A stretch of DNA of 64,000 bases, from assembly GCA_027704905.1 (NCBI GenBank), contig CM051006.1:4640415-4704414 (forward strand), given 5' to 3'. Both the position numbers and the translations under genes were made by a program. Each line of letters starts with the position of its first letter. Position 1 is the first letter of the stretch. The stretch is from Muraenolepis orangiensis (Eukaryota > Chordata > Actinopteri > Gadiformes > Muraenolepididae). Below the pieces are notes generated by a model. The model was not told the DNA's origin. It saw nothing but the letters and a program-made list of their open reading frames with translations, and did no database searches. Below are positions 1-24,300 of this stretch, one piece after another.

Positions 1-477
1 TTAACTTTAAGGGACCTTGCATGACCCGAGTGTACCCGAGTTAATTATAGCTCACCTAACCGTGTTTAAGTTAGAGGGGGGGTACGTATTAGTACTTTGT
101 TTTTATCATCCTATAAAAAGATATTTATACATACATTAAGCTCGTCATATAGCCTATACTCTACTCACAGTGTGTAGAATGAACAAGTATTACTAGTACT
201 GTAATACTACTACAGTAGACTGTTCAGACAACAGAGCTCCAGCTGATTCCACTTCATTCCTGGACTTTCCTCCACACACACACACACACACACCCACCCA
301 CCAGCTGATTCCACTTCATTCCTCTATTTCTATACACACACTAACCAAAAGTCATTTCAAACGTTACGCTGACTCCACGGCGTGGTGTGAAGGAGCGGAC
401 GGACCGGCCGAGTCATTAATTAACATTACAATTAAAACATTAACATTAATTAACAGTAGTAACCGGGGGGCCCCCGG

Positions 478-790
478 TAAAGCTACTAGCCCCCCGGAGA
501 GCTACTACTAGTCCCCCGGAGAGCTACCAGCCCCCCCCCGGTAAACCTAGCCCCGGAGAGCTGCTACTAGCCCCCCGGAGAGCTACCAGCCCCCCCCACC
601 CCCGGTAAACCTAGCCCCGGAGAGCTGCTACTAGCCCCCCGGAGAGCTACCAGCCCCCCCCCCCGGCAAACCTAGCCCCGGAGAGCTACCAGCCCCCCCG
701 GTAAACCTAGCCCCGGAGAGCTACCAGCCCCCCCCCGGTAAACCTAGCCCCGGAGAGCTACCAGCCCCCCCAGTAAAGCTAGCCCCGGCT
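478..790. repeat. GC-rich minisatellite
   Basis: Degenerate tandem copies of a roughly 36-bp unit built from GAGAGCTACCAG, a C-run, GGTAAACCTAG and CCCCGGA. Copies differ mainly in C-run length. It lies outside any recognised gene. Confidence 0.8.
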
Positions 791-1639
791 AGCCCCGTGA
801 CGGGCTCCTACCTCGGTTGAGATGCCATGGTTGTCGAGCCTCACATCCCTCCTCCTCCACCACCACCACCACCAGACCCCGAGTCGCCGAGGTGGTTTGT
901 CATGCGTTTCCCGAACAAAACCGGTTTCACATGGCTGACAGCTGAATCCAATGTGTGTGTTTTAATTAAAGTGCTGTCTGTCTGTCAGGTAGGATTCCTG
1001 TCTGTCTGTCTGTCTATCTGTCTGTCTGTGTTGTTGTTCTTCCTCACTCTGCGCTGCGGTGTACTAGACTCACCGCTGCTGCTGATGGACTGTACCACAT
1101 TCTCCAACCGTCCGGGAGAGGGTGGGGGGTGACAATGAGTTAAAATGTATTATTAAACAACTAAGTTTATTGTCTTTGTTTTTTTTTGTCGTCATCATCT
1201 CTGAGATGTAGTTTGGTTTGGTTGACAACGTGTGAAGAAGTAGTTGACGTGTCGCTTCCTTTAAAAAAAAAATAATCGACACGACTGTGTGCACAGTTTG
1301 CACCCCCACCCCCCTCCATGCGAGGCGGATCATGGTACAGTCCGAGTCTGGTCTAGTTTGGGAAATGTTTTTTTAATTTTAAATGTGTACATTTGGTTCT
1401 GTTTTAAGTTGAAGATATTATTTACAGATACTTAAAACTATTGTGGTTAACTATGAGTTGTCTTCGTGATATGTTGTTATTGCGCATGTATGTGTGGCAT
1501 GTGAATGTATTATTAGGATACAAGCAAAGATTAAACTGTATCACAACTACCTACCTCTCTATAGTTTACATATTTATTAATAAGATACCTGTTAATGTGT
1601 ACACATTTTTACTGTACCTGCCATATATATTTTAATCGC

Positions 1640-2010
1640 AAACAGTTTATAGAACTGCATATCCCTGCTCCTGTATATACATTTATATATGCTATACATT
1701 TATATATGTTCACTTGTATACATTTACATTTATATATATTTATCCCGCTTTCAATATCTGCATACCCCTGATCACTACCTAATAAAGTGAGTTAAATACT
1801 CACTTACCTGTATATATCTATACCTATTATTATTATTATGCTCATATCCCACTTAATACCTAGTAGACTGTATTCTAACAACTGTAAACTGTAAATGATA
1901 TTACCATGCACTTTACTGCAACATTTGCACTCTGGTTAGATGCTAAATTATTGTCCCTGTACTGTACTTGTACAATGACAATACATTTGAATCTAATGTA
2001 ATCTAATTAT
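1640..2010 (+). mobile_element. Dispersed retroelement 3' end, family B
   Basis: Shares a block with at least eight other places in the window: a 'CATGCACTTTACTGCAACA' stretch, then 'CTCTGGTTAGATGC', a short TGTACTTGTACAATGACAAT segment, and a tail of GAATCTAATCTAA repeats. The fixed 3' end with a simple tandem tail suggests a non-LTR retroelement or SINE. I cannot name the family. Confidence 0.6.
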
Positions 2011-2577
2011 TTACTAAATTACTAACTACACTACACTACACTAACTACACTACATGTATTGCCTAAAACGATATATAATGGCAAAATGGCATTGCCCTTG
2101 TAGGTTATGTTTATATATATATATATATATCGTTGTATAGTTGATATTTATAGTTTAATAATGAAACTATTTATAATGACAACTGTAGGTCTATGTCAGA
2201 CATCTGAATATGCTCATGAGCTGTTTGGAAGCACTGCTATAAAACGCTCTTGACTAACTCATTTTTCTATTTATTTTATATTAGTATGATATAGAAATTA
2301 CAGCAATTTTTATTTAAAAATAAAACAAGAAACAGAAATCATGGCAGATACATATTTTAATGCCACACAATGCTCCTAAACGTTTGCATTTGTAGTAAGG
2401 CCACGTTTACACTTGACTACGGTTGTAAACAATGGGTTGATACAAAAGACAAATACCCAACTTTCTACCCATATTTCTTATTTTAAAGTGCTGCTATATT
2501 CTTTTTTAAGAGGCATAGTGTATAGTGTGTTTCTGACAGTTTGGTTTATAATTACATGCTACTGGCTTCTTTATACT

Positions 2578-14798
<12,221 letters not shown>

Positions 14799-14854
14799 TA
14801 TTTGTTTTCTTCTTCTTCACAAGACATGTCGACAGTGTGAAATTACAATGATAG

Positions 14855-15077
14855 ATATTAGATTAGATTAGATGCAAATGTATTCAGTCATTGCGAAAAT
14901 AATTTGGCATCTAACCAGAGTGCAAATAGAGTGCAAATGTTGCAGTGAAGTGCATGGTAATATACAATGTACAGTTGTTCAGTAAGATGTAAAAACAGAC
15001 TAAACTAACAAAACTACTGTTAACAACAGGTATAAAATAACTTATAGAGTAGGTATGAGATATGTGCAGAATTATAG

Positions 15078-15128
<51 letters not shown>

Positions 15129-15170
15129 GGTAATTATAAGTATGAACAGGGGTATGCAGTTAAATATTAC
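14855..15170 (-). mobile_element. Retroelement 3' end, family B
   Basis: Reverse-oriented copy just upstream of the receptor start codon, with GATTAGATTAGATGCAAATG and TTGGCATCTAACCAGAGTGC, ending in a (TA)n tract. Confidence 0.6.
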
Positions 15171-15966
15171 TACATAAATATCTTATATACCCTTACGTCT
15201 CACTATCTATATCACCATCTACCTCACACCAACACATGTTTGAAGTATGTATAAGTAGGCTATTTACAAATATATAAACAAATTGGAACCACTTACTTGA
15301 GGAAATCAGCTTTCATGGAAATGTAGACATAAGCCCTGGTCCATAATGGAGTACATATTTGAACAGATATCCAAATCCAACCACGCCGTGAAAGTCTCGT
15401 AATGATGTGACCTTTTAAACTGTAGCTCCTCGCTACAAGAAACCAACCGTTCGGCTGATTGTGAAATTGTAATGTCCAGGAAACGGAGCGTCCTCTGCAG
15501 TGTTCTGGAAACAACCCTGACTCACTGGGGCCGTCAGACAGAGAAGAGGAGCTTAACCACTCGGGGTTTGATACCAAACACATCCGGTGAATGAATGAAT
15601 GAATGGATATTGGGCTTTTAACCGTGGTCAATTAGCCAACAAGCAAACAGACATAACAGGCAGCTTGCTCCGAACAACCAACATGGCGACATAGAATGAA
15701 CTGCTGCACAAGTGAACCGAACACAAGGTATTACTTTACTAATTTAGTAAATGCTCGATCAATGCTTTTCATTGAATTATGTGGCGGTCGATGATGTTCT
15801 GTAAGGGTCTGTGGTCTGATAGAGAAGAACAAGAAGGGTTTGGTATGATGACTATATATATTCTGAACACTCCTACTCATCCTGTTCCAAGCTGTGTGGT
15901 AATGCATTACACATCTCACACACACACATGCACAAAGTCTCACACGCACACATCACACACACACAA

Positions 15967-15969
<3 letters not shown>

Positions 15970-16059
<90 letters not shown>
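15970..16059. repeat. (AT)n microsatellite
   Basis: About 45 AT units following short CACACA runs. Confidence 0.95.
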
Positions 16060-16060
<1 letters not shown>

Positions 16061-16569
16061 CTGATTGACAATGATATTCAGTGATGATTATATGTCAATG
16101 CCAAGAGCCAAATACAACACAAATGAAATGTATGTTATCTTCAATATACACGTGGAATCCTTTGATTAGTAGCATCTGGGGAAACAGATAAAGTGGTTTA
16201 GTGTTCTATCATACTTATTAACTAATTTGGGGCCGAAACAGGAACTGCAAGGGGCAGAGTTACGCAGTGTTTCCTGTTTTGTTATGGATATATTCTTATG
16301 GAGATAAACTCATTCACGAGTGCGAGATCAAGGTTGGTGGCTGAAGCAACCTCACCTGGCCCCAGTCATTGATAGTCTGGGGCTGGTGAGGCTGCACACC
16401 TGTGGTTGGTCCTTGGTAATCAAGGCCCACAGGTTAAACCAGCCACCACAACACACACACAGACACAAAGCACGTGTCTGCTTGTAAAACCATTAGTCCT
16501 CCAAGATCCAAGATTAATGGTCAGCCGTATCATGTTTGTTGTCAAGTTGTTTCCAGTAGAGACCCATTC

Positions 16570-17142
16570 CATGTAACACACTTCCATGCATTGAGGAGAT
16601 CTTAAGGACCAGATGTCAGAATCAGGCCATCTCCATCAAGGACCGCAACCACCCTGGGCACCATCTCGTCTCCCCCCTATGGTCCGGTCGCCGGTTCCCC
16701 AGCATCCGTACAAGGACTACCAGGTTCATTTTTACAGGCAGTGTGCTTACTGAACTGCTAGGAGTGCTGCCACTATCATAACATTGTCATCCATATTACA
16801 TTACACTATCATACTTTTGCTGGACTTTCTGGATTACAGTTACTGCACTGTATTCATGATGCTGCTGCACTACTGGCACTTTAAAATGCTTTGAAATGTT
16901 TTTTGCACAATTCAACATATATGTATATATCATCATTTTATTGTTCTTTTATTGTTCTTTTCATTGTGTACAGTATTGTTATAGTAAAGTGTGGTATAAG
17001 TAAAGTACATTGTATAGTATAAGTATAGTACATAGTATAGTATATAGTATTTAATTGTAGGAAATTCATACTGCCCGAGGGAATGGGGAGTAAGCATTCC
17101 ATTGTACCTGTTGCAAATGAAAAATAAAAACATCTTGAATCT
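16570..17142 (+). mobile_element. Retroelement 3' end, family C
   Basis: Contains GTGTACAGTATTGTTATAGT, a TAGTATAGTATA-rich stretch, GGGAATGGGGAGTAAGCATT, CCATTGTACCTGTTGC and an end AATAAAAACATCTTGAATCT. The same series recurs at least eight times in the window. The fixed 3' end suggests a non-LTR retroelement; the family is not identified. Confidence 0.65.
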
Positions 17143-17286
17143 TAAATGTACAGATCCTCTTCTCCAGCAACATGATTTGTCGGAATACATTCGAAGCGAA
17201 AGTAAATAAAATGTTCCGTTATCTGCAATGGAGACTTTAGATGGTTGCTGGATGATGAGGTGGAAGCTGGGCCAGAGGTCGTAGGA

Positions 17287-18267
17287 TCAGCCTGAGTTCT
17301 CTTTAGTAGACAGGATGCTCTCTGCCGCTTCATAAAGCTGCAGGAAAAACAAGGCCCTTTTAGGATTCATCTAAATCAAATACAAATCAAACAACCACAA
17401 AATAATAATTAAGATTTATTTTATTTCAATAGTCATAAAAGTGAATCCTGCCAGCCTGTCAGGGAAATTATGTCCTTTTTTTTTTATACCGGAAAGTTCC
17501 CCTTAAAGTTAAACAAAACCACTTTAAAAGGGATGAAAGGGATGAAAGGGATTCTATTTCAAATCCGAATTCACTTTTCACTTTTTCACTTTTCACATGT
17601 CACTTTTCAGTCGAATTATTTATTAATATATTATTACTGCCAATTTGCACTTTACGTATTGTTGTGTATTGTATATACCTACGTACTACTGTTATAATAC
17701 TGTAAATTATCTTCACTTATCAATACATTTAGACTTCATTTAGAATTATTTTAACTATTTTTGTTTATAATAGTTTTATTTTAGTTAGTTGTTGTTTTGT
17801 TTTTTAGCTTAGGTTTTAGTATTCTTGTGTGTGCATTTATTCCCCCTGTGTCAACTGTTGCACCTTAATTTCCCTCGGGATTAATAAAGTTTTCTGAATC
17901 TGAATCTGAATGAACCCTTCTGTTTTAATGCGGAGACACTTTTGGCATTAAAGGTGACCCACGAACGCAGAGACATACCTAGCCAAACACCTTATAGCTC
18001 CACCCCCCTCTGGGTTTCCCTACTGGCAGCAGGATAGCTCAGTCTGTAGGGACTTGGCTTGGGAACCGGAAGCCGGTTTGAGTCCCCGAAACAGCTGGGG
18101 ACTGCCGAGGTTGCCTTGAGCAAGGCACCAGACCCCTACACTGCTCTCCGGGCGCGGTATATAAAAATAGCTGCCCACTGCCCCTAATACTAGGATGGGT
18201 TAAATGCAGAGAAACACATTTCACTGTGTGTGTGTGTGTCTGTGTGTGTCTGTGTCTGTGTCTGTGT

Positions 18268-18303
<36 letters not shown>

Positions 18304-21300
18304 CCAATAAAGAGGATTCAATCTTCCAGATTTAGATTTAGATTTACTGACCGGCAGGAAGGAGACGTCTTGGAAGAGCTCCTGGATGAAGCGGCGGGCG
18401 TGCAGCCGGAAGGTGTGGTGAGCCAGTAGGCTGGAGATCTCAGAGTAGAGACAGACGTCGTCGAAGGCATGGGGGAACTTCTCTTTGATCCTGCCGGGGA
18501 GAGACACGCCCCCCTCTCAGGTATGAGTCCACCACTGCTACTAGTGGTTCTCAAACGGTGGTAGGAGGGGTCGTAGAAGTGGGTCGCGGGACGGCCATAA
18601 ATAATATTTATAATATTATACTTTATTATACTATTAAATATAATAAAGTATATTATACTTACTTTCAAATACTAATTCTAATAAAATTCATCCTATCTCT
18701 CCCAGAACAACCTACTCGACCCTCACCAGTCAGGCTTCAAGGCTGCGCACTCCACGGAGACGGCACTGCTCGCAGTGACAGTCTCTTCGTGATGCCAGAA
18801 GCTCGTCCCTCTCATCAGTACTGATCCTTCTCAACCTGTCTGCGGCGTTCGACACAGTGAACCACCAGATCCTTCTCTCCACTCTCGCCGAGCTCGGAAT
18901 CGCTGGAACTGCGTTATCCTGGTTCACCTCCTACCTCGCAAATCGCACTTATCAGGTCACATGGAACGGTTCCCTGTCCAGACCCTGCACCCTGGACACC
19001 GGAGTCCCCCAAGGCTCAGTATTGGGACCCCTTCTGTTTTCTCTTTACACTAAATCGCTAGGCTCTGTAATCACATCTCATGGCTTCTCCTATCACTGCT
19101 ATGCAGATGACACTCCACTGTTTCTCTCCTTTCCCCCCTCAGAAACCCAAATCGCAACACGCATCTCTAAATGCCTGGCCGACATCAGCAGATAGACAGC
19201 CACCAACCACCTGAAGCTCAACCTTGACAAGACTGAGCTCCTCATCATACCGGGGAAAGACTGCCCTCAGATGGACCTACTGGTCACCATCGAGAACACC
19301 CAAGTCTCCCCCTCAACCACAACAAGAGACCTTGGTTGTGGTGGTAGATGACCAGCTGTCCTGCAATGCCAACGTCACCGCGTGCCGATCTTGCAGAATT
19401 GCCCTCTACAACATCCGCAGGATCCGGCCCTTCCTCACACGTGAAGCGGCGCAGATCCTGGTCCAAGCGCTCGTCATCACCCGCCTCGACTACTGCAACT
19501 CTCTCCTGGCGGGACTCCCCGCCTCTGCAACCAAGCCCCTCCAACGCATCCAGAACGCAGCAGCACGCCTGGTATTCAACCTACCAAAATTCTCCCACGT
19601 GACCCCTCTCTTCCGCGATCTCCACTGGCTTCCGGTAAATGCTCGCATCAAGTTCAAGACTCTGGTGCTGACCTTTAGGGCAGTCAATGGAACTGCCCCA
19701 GCCTACCTCCAGGCGTTGGTCAAGCCCTACATCCCAGCCAGAGCGCTCCGCTCAACTTCTGCCAGGCGACTTGTTCGACCTTCACTGATGACAACCAAGC
19801 ATCGCTCTTCCAAGACCCAGCTCTTCACGGCTCTGGCTCCACAGGGTGGAATGAACTCCCGTCTCATGTCAGGACGGCAGAGTCCCTCGCCAGCTTCCGC
19901 AAGAGACTCAAGACCCACCTGTTCAGAGTCCACCTGGACTCTCCATGAACCCTCCTTCTCCTTTGTGAACCCCTAACTTGCTTAAGTCCTGACATTAATA
20001 GCTCTTAGCATGTTGTATATTCTAGCAAGTGTATATCCTTAATGTTGATAACACGCTCTTATCACAGCTACTTAAGCAGGTGACCTGGCAGTACGAAATT
20101 GTGTTATTCATCTTGTTAATATGAATGCTTGTGAACTGCTCTATTTTTATGTTCGCGTACCTCAGCGTTATGCTATTGTCTGCTTCAACAAATGTACACC
20201 TTGTAAGTCGCTTTGGATAAAAGCGTCTGCCAAATACCCTAAATGTAAATGTAAATGTAATATTTGTTTTATATATATATATATATATATATACTATATT
20301 CATATAATATACATGCAATTTAACCATCAGTATGTTATGAAGATAAAAAATGAGAACTGTATTGATGAATAATACACAGAGTTCATTGTCTCACTTTTTT
20401 GACGTAGTAATGATGAAATAAGGCAATCATATCTGGTGGTTCCCGGGGTTCCTAGATATACACCACGGGAGTGTGTCATACATACAGTATGAACATATGA
20501 ACTAAGGAGTATATGATAAGGAGGTTCTGTTTCTTACGTCAGAAGGCTCGCCTCGTTGCCTTTGGCCCCGACGGCGGAACTGAGGTTGATGACCAGACGA
20601 AGCACCTCCTTCCTCAGCAGAACCCCACTCGAGGGGCCGTTCACAGGGACGGACTTCATGCCTTGGACCCCCAGAGACCCACCACAGAGGCAAGAAGAGT
20701 TATTAGAGTCTAGAGAAATATCCATTAATCAAGTCAAGATAAGATAATGCATTTAAATAAGGATGAGGACTACACAAACATAAATCTGTATATTCAGGGC
20801 AGGATAGGGTCTGAATCCCAGCCCAAACTGGGTTTGGCCCCCATGTCCACAAACTCAACCCCTAGCTGCTCGTTAATGACATGAATCTGGTTCTCTAAAG
20901 TCACTTAAGATGAAAGCGTCTCCTAAAAGATTAAATACAAATATTTACAGTTTCAAAGCTTCTTTACAGGCTCACAAACCCACCTCTAACCTTAAACCCT
21001 TAGTGTTATAGTATAGTGTTGTTTATAGTATATAGTATAGCATATCATAGTTAGGCATATCATAGGTAGTACCGTATTGACCCGAATATAAGACGACCCC
21101 GATTATAAGACGACCCCTCTTTTTCAAGACTCATTTTTGGAAAAAAAAAATATTTATTTTTTTGAAGACCAAATCTTTTTTTTATAAAGAAAATCTTTTT
21201 TTTGGAAAATAATGATAACACACATCACACATTGTGTTAAAATTTGCCTAACTTGACAAACAAAAACAAAACAGGCTAGATAGATTGCAATGAAACAGTA

Positions 21301-24300
21301 GTGCAATAAAACGGTAGAGCAATGAAACAGAACATCAGTCTATTGGTCACATCAAGTCTTCTCATTCAGCTCGTCTTCTACGTCGCTGGTTGTTCCTCTC
21401 ACTCCCGCTATCGTCACTCACGGTGTCTGCTTCCCCGTCTCCTCCCACATCACGTCATCCTCGCTGCCATCCATGGCATACGCAGCATTTCTTAAACCCA
21501 TTAATGCTTTCTGGGGAAACGTCAGCCCATGCTTGCAAGATCCATTCACAGAGCAAACGTACTGCAGGCTTTTGGATTTTTCCAGACGGTGTCAGTGCGT
21601 GATTAGCAGCCAGGAGCCACTCTGTGGATCTCTTGCGCAGATTAACCTTGAATGGTTTGTTAACGACCACATCCAACACCTGCAGCTGGCTTGTCATTCC
21701 GCCCGGTATGATCACTAGGTGACTAGGTTTTGACTGGCTCAGTCAAGTGTCCACGGAAAGCATCCAGAATCAACATGTTCCTCTGCTTTCTGAGTCCCCC
21801 ACGCCGTCTGCCCCACACCACCTTGAGCCAGTCCACCACAAGCTCCGTCTCCATCCAGCCCTTTGCCTGGGCACCTACCATAATCCCCCACGTACGGGGG
21901 AAGTTGTGTCCCATCTGCGAGGCGCGTTAACATGACCGTTACTCGGCTCTTCTCGTTTCCAGTAGATCAGTAGATCACTGATTTGTCGCCTTTCTTATGC
22001 ACAGTGACAGATGGCATGTCAAAATACACAGGCGTTTGATCCACATTGCCCATCTGATCAAGGGGGTATGAGTGCTTCTTCCTTAACTTGATCACATATC
22101 GCTGATAAGACAGTAGCTTCTCTCTGAAGTCTGAGGGCAGGCGCTGGGCTTGTCCTGCGTCGCAATGACAGGTGTTTGATGTCTCTGCTTCGTTTATCAC
22201 CATTATCTTAAAATTGGCATCGTAACTTCGTCTCTTCTGTTTATTAACTTGCCCTACTTTTGAGCCACTTTTTTCAAGTTGGTCGCTGTCTCTCCATTTC
22301 TAACTCTCCAGGTAACTATTTTTATGTACTGTTACTTTAAGACTTTGAGTTACTTTAAGTGTCGCGCGGTGTCTCGGAACACTCGTTTGGCGCGATCTGT
22401 TGTTGCGCAGTTACATGTGCAATTACGGTACATCGAAAAGTCTAAACCCCGATTATAAGACGACCCCTCTTTTTTTGATTTTTTTCTAGGAAAAAAAACC
22501 CGTCTTATATTCGGGTCAATACGGTATATAGTGTTGTTGTTTAGTGTAGTATTGTTTAGTATAGTTTAGTATAGTATTATTGTAGGAAATGAATACTGTG
22601 GGAGGGAATGGGGAGTAAGCATTCCGTTGTACTTCAAACATCTTGAATCTTGAATCTCTGAATGTCAAGGATAAACTCCCACGATCCAGAGGGGAGGAAC
22701 CCTTCAGAAAGAACCCCAGAAGAGCTATAAGGAGCCCATACCTGGAAGCAGCTCTGCGCTGTGGCCGCTCCCTCCAGAACACTGGGACAGGGTGGACCCG
22801 GACATGCCTGATAACCGGGCCTGGACCATGGGCTCCAGGTGGTGGGAGGCCGTACCCCACCAATCAGAGAAGAGCAGCCCGTCCACCAGGTCTGAGACAC
22901 AACACACAATCCTTATTGGCATTTCTCCCGGCTAAGGTTAGGCACGGACACACATCCAATTCCAGTTCCCTTGTTCCCAACAACAAACAAATCAGAGATT
23001 AGATTATAATAGATAAACAAACAACAATAATAATCATAGTGAATAATACAAACATAACTTCATCTATCGCAATAGATTAAGATGGGGTGGCAGGATAGCT
23101 CTGTCTGTCGGGACTTAGGAACCGGAAGGTCGCCGGTTCAAGTCCTCGAAACACCTAGGCACTGCCGAGGTGCCCTTGAGCAAGGCACCAGACCCCTTAC
23201 ACTGCTCCCCGGGGAGCTGGATATACAATAGCTGCCCACTGCTCCTAATACTAGGATGGGTGGAATGCAGACAAAACTAATTCCACTGTGTGTGTACATG
23301 TATGTGACCAATAAAGAGGATTCAATCCTCCAGATTTAGATTAAGATGACAACAAAATAAGTCTATGCACTGTATACATCTTTGTACAAATGTAATGAAT
23401 GAACTATGGTTAAACTACAATCGCCCAGCATGCATCTCACCTGGACGGCTGTGAGACTTGTGAGATTTCAGGCCCAGCACAGAGAAACCAGAACAGTAGA
23501 GACAGTTGCCATCGCTGTGTTCCTGCAGCCCGGTGTCCTCTGGACCCGCCGTTGGCCGCGGTTCCGCCTGGCGGAGCTCCGCAGCACCGAGCTGAGGGTC
23601 CACACCGGGTCGGGGACCGCCCTCGCCGGGGTCTGAGGAAAATAAAGCACAAATAACATGGAGCGCTCTAAAAACAGAAAGGTAGACACCTAAAACAGAC
23701 TCCTACATGTTCATTCTTCCCGCGGGCAGTTCAAACCCAGTACGTCTCATTTGTTCCGTGGCGACTATTAAAAGCGGCACTGTGTTAATATCGGCCGATA
23801 ATGAACGGCGGCCGCTAAAGAACTGCGGCCGATAATGAAAAGCGGCCAATCGATCAACGGTGTAGTTTCGTCTCCAGTCACGCAGGCGCAGTTGCGTCTT
23901 CTGGCTGGTAAATTAGACTTATACACCGAAGCGACTTACATGTTTTTTTTCTCTTAACAACACATTTTTTGATAAGAGCGACTTCTACTCAGGTGTGACT
24001 TATTGTCCGTAAGTAAGTAGGTAAGTAAGTAATAACCTGTATCTGAATCCACTGTAAGTTACTTTAGATAAAAGGCGTCAATGACTCAACTAAATAGAGA
24101 GGGAGAGGTGTTTTAGTACATTCTGTAAGATTTAGAAGAAACAACAGAAGAAAAACAGAGGCCAGAGGTACCATCAGAGGCTCCATCGGAGGGCTGGCAC
24201 TCGGCCGGCCGGCTCAGTGTCTCCTGGAAGTACGGTGTTTCATTGATCTGCGAGAACCAGAACATGATGAAACTTCCATCAGTTTAGCATCCCACGAGCA

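Larger units (their letters stand above)
1..2577. other. Spacer left of the receptor gene, no gene seen
   Basis: I find no supported gene here. The stretch holds short (CA)n, a GC-rich minisatellite (about 478-790), a CTGT-rich stretch near 975-1030, A/T-rich sequence, a dispersed retroelement 3' end (about 1640-2010) and a (TA)n tract near 2112-2131. Short open frames are in low-complexity or repeat sequence and have no recognisable domain. The 3' UTR of the receptor gene should lie immediately left of 2578. Confidence 0.6.
14799..17286. other. Spacer between the receptor gene and rictor
   Basis: No gene seen. It contains a family B element (14855-15170), a (TA)n tract (15084-15122), a long (AT)n tract (15970-16059), a segment at 16370-16440 resembling 4285-4345, and a family C retroelement 3' end (about 16570-17142) that probably overlaps the rictor 3' UTR. 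Promoter elements of the receptor gene would be expected near 14800-15700 but I cannot define any. Confidence 0.6.

Noticed and set aside
827..1132. 101-codon plus-strand frame with poly-Pro and a hydrophobic stretch
   Set aside because: It is made from a CCACCA repeat and a CTGT microsatellite, with no supporting gene structure.
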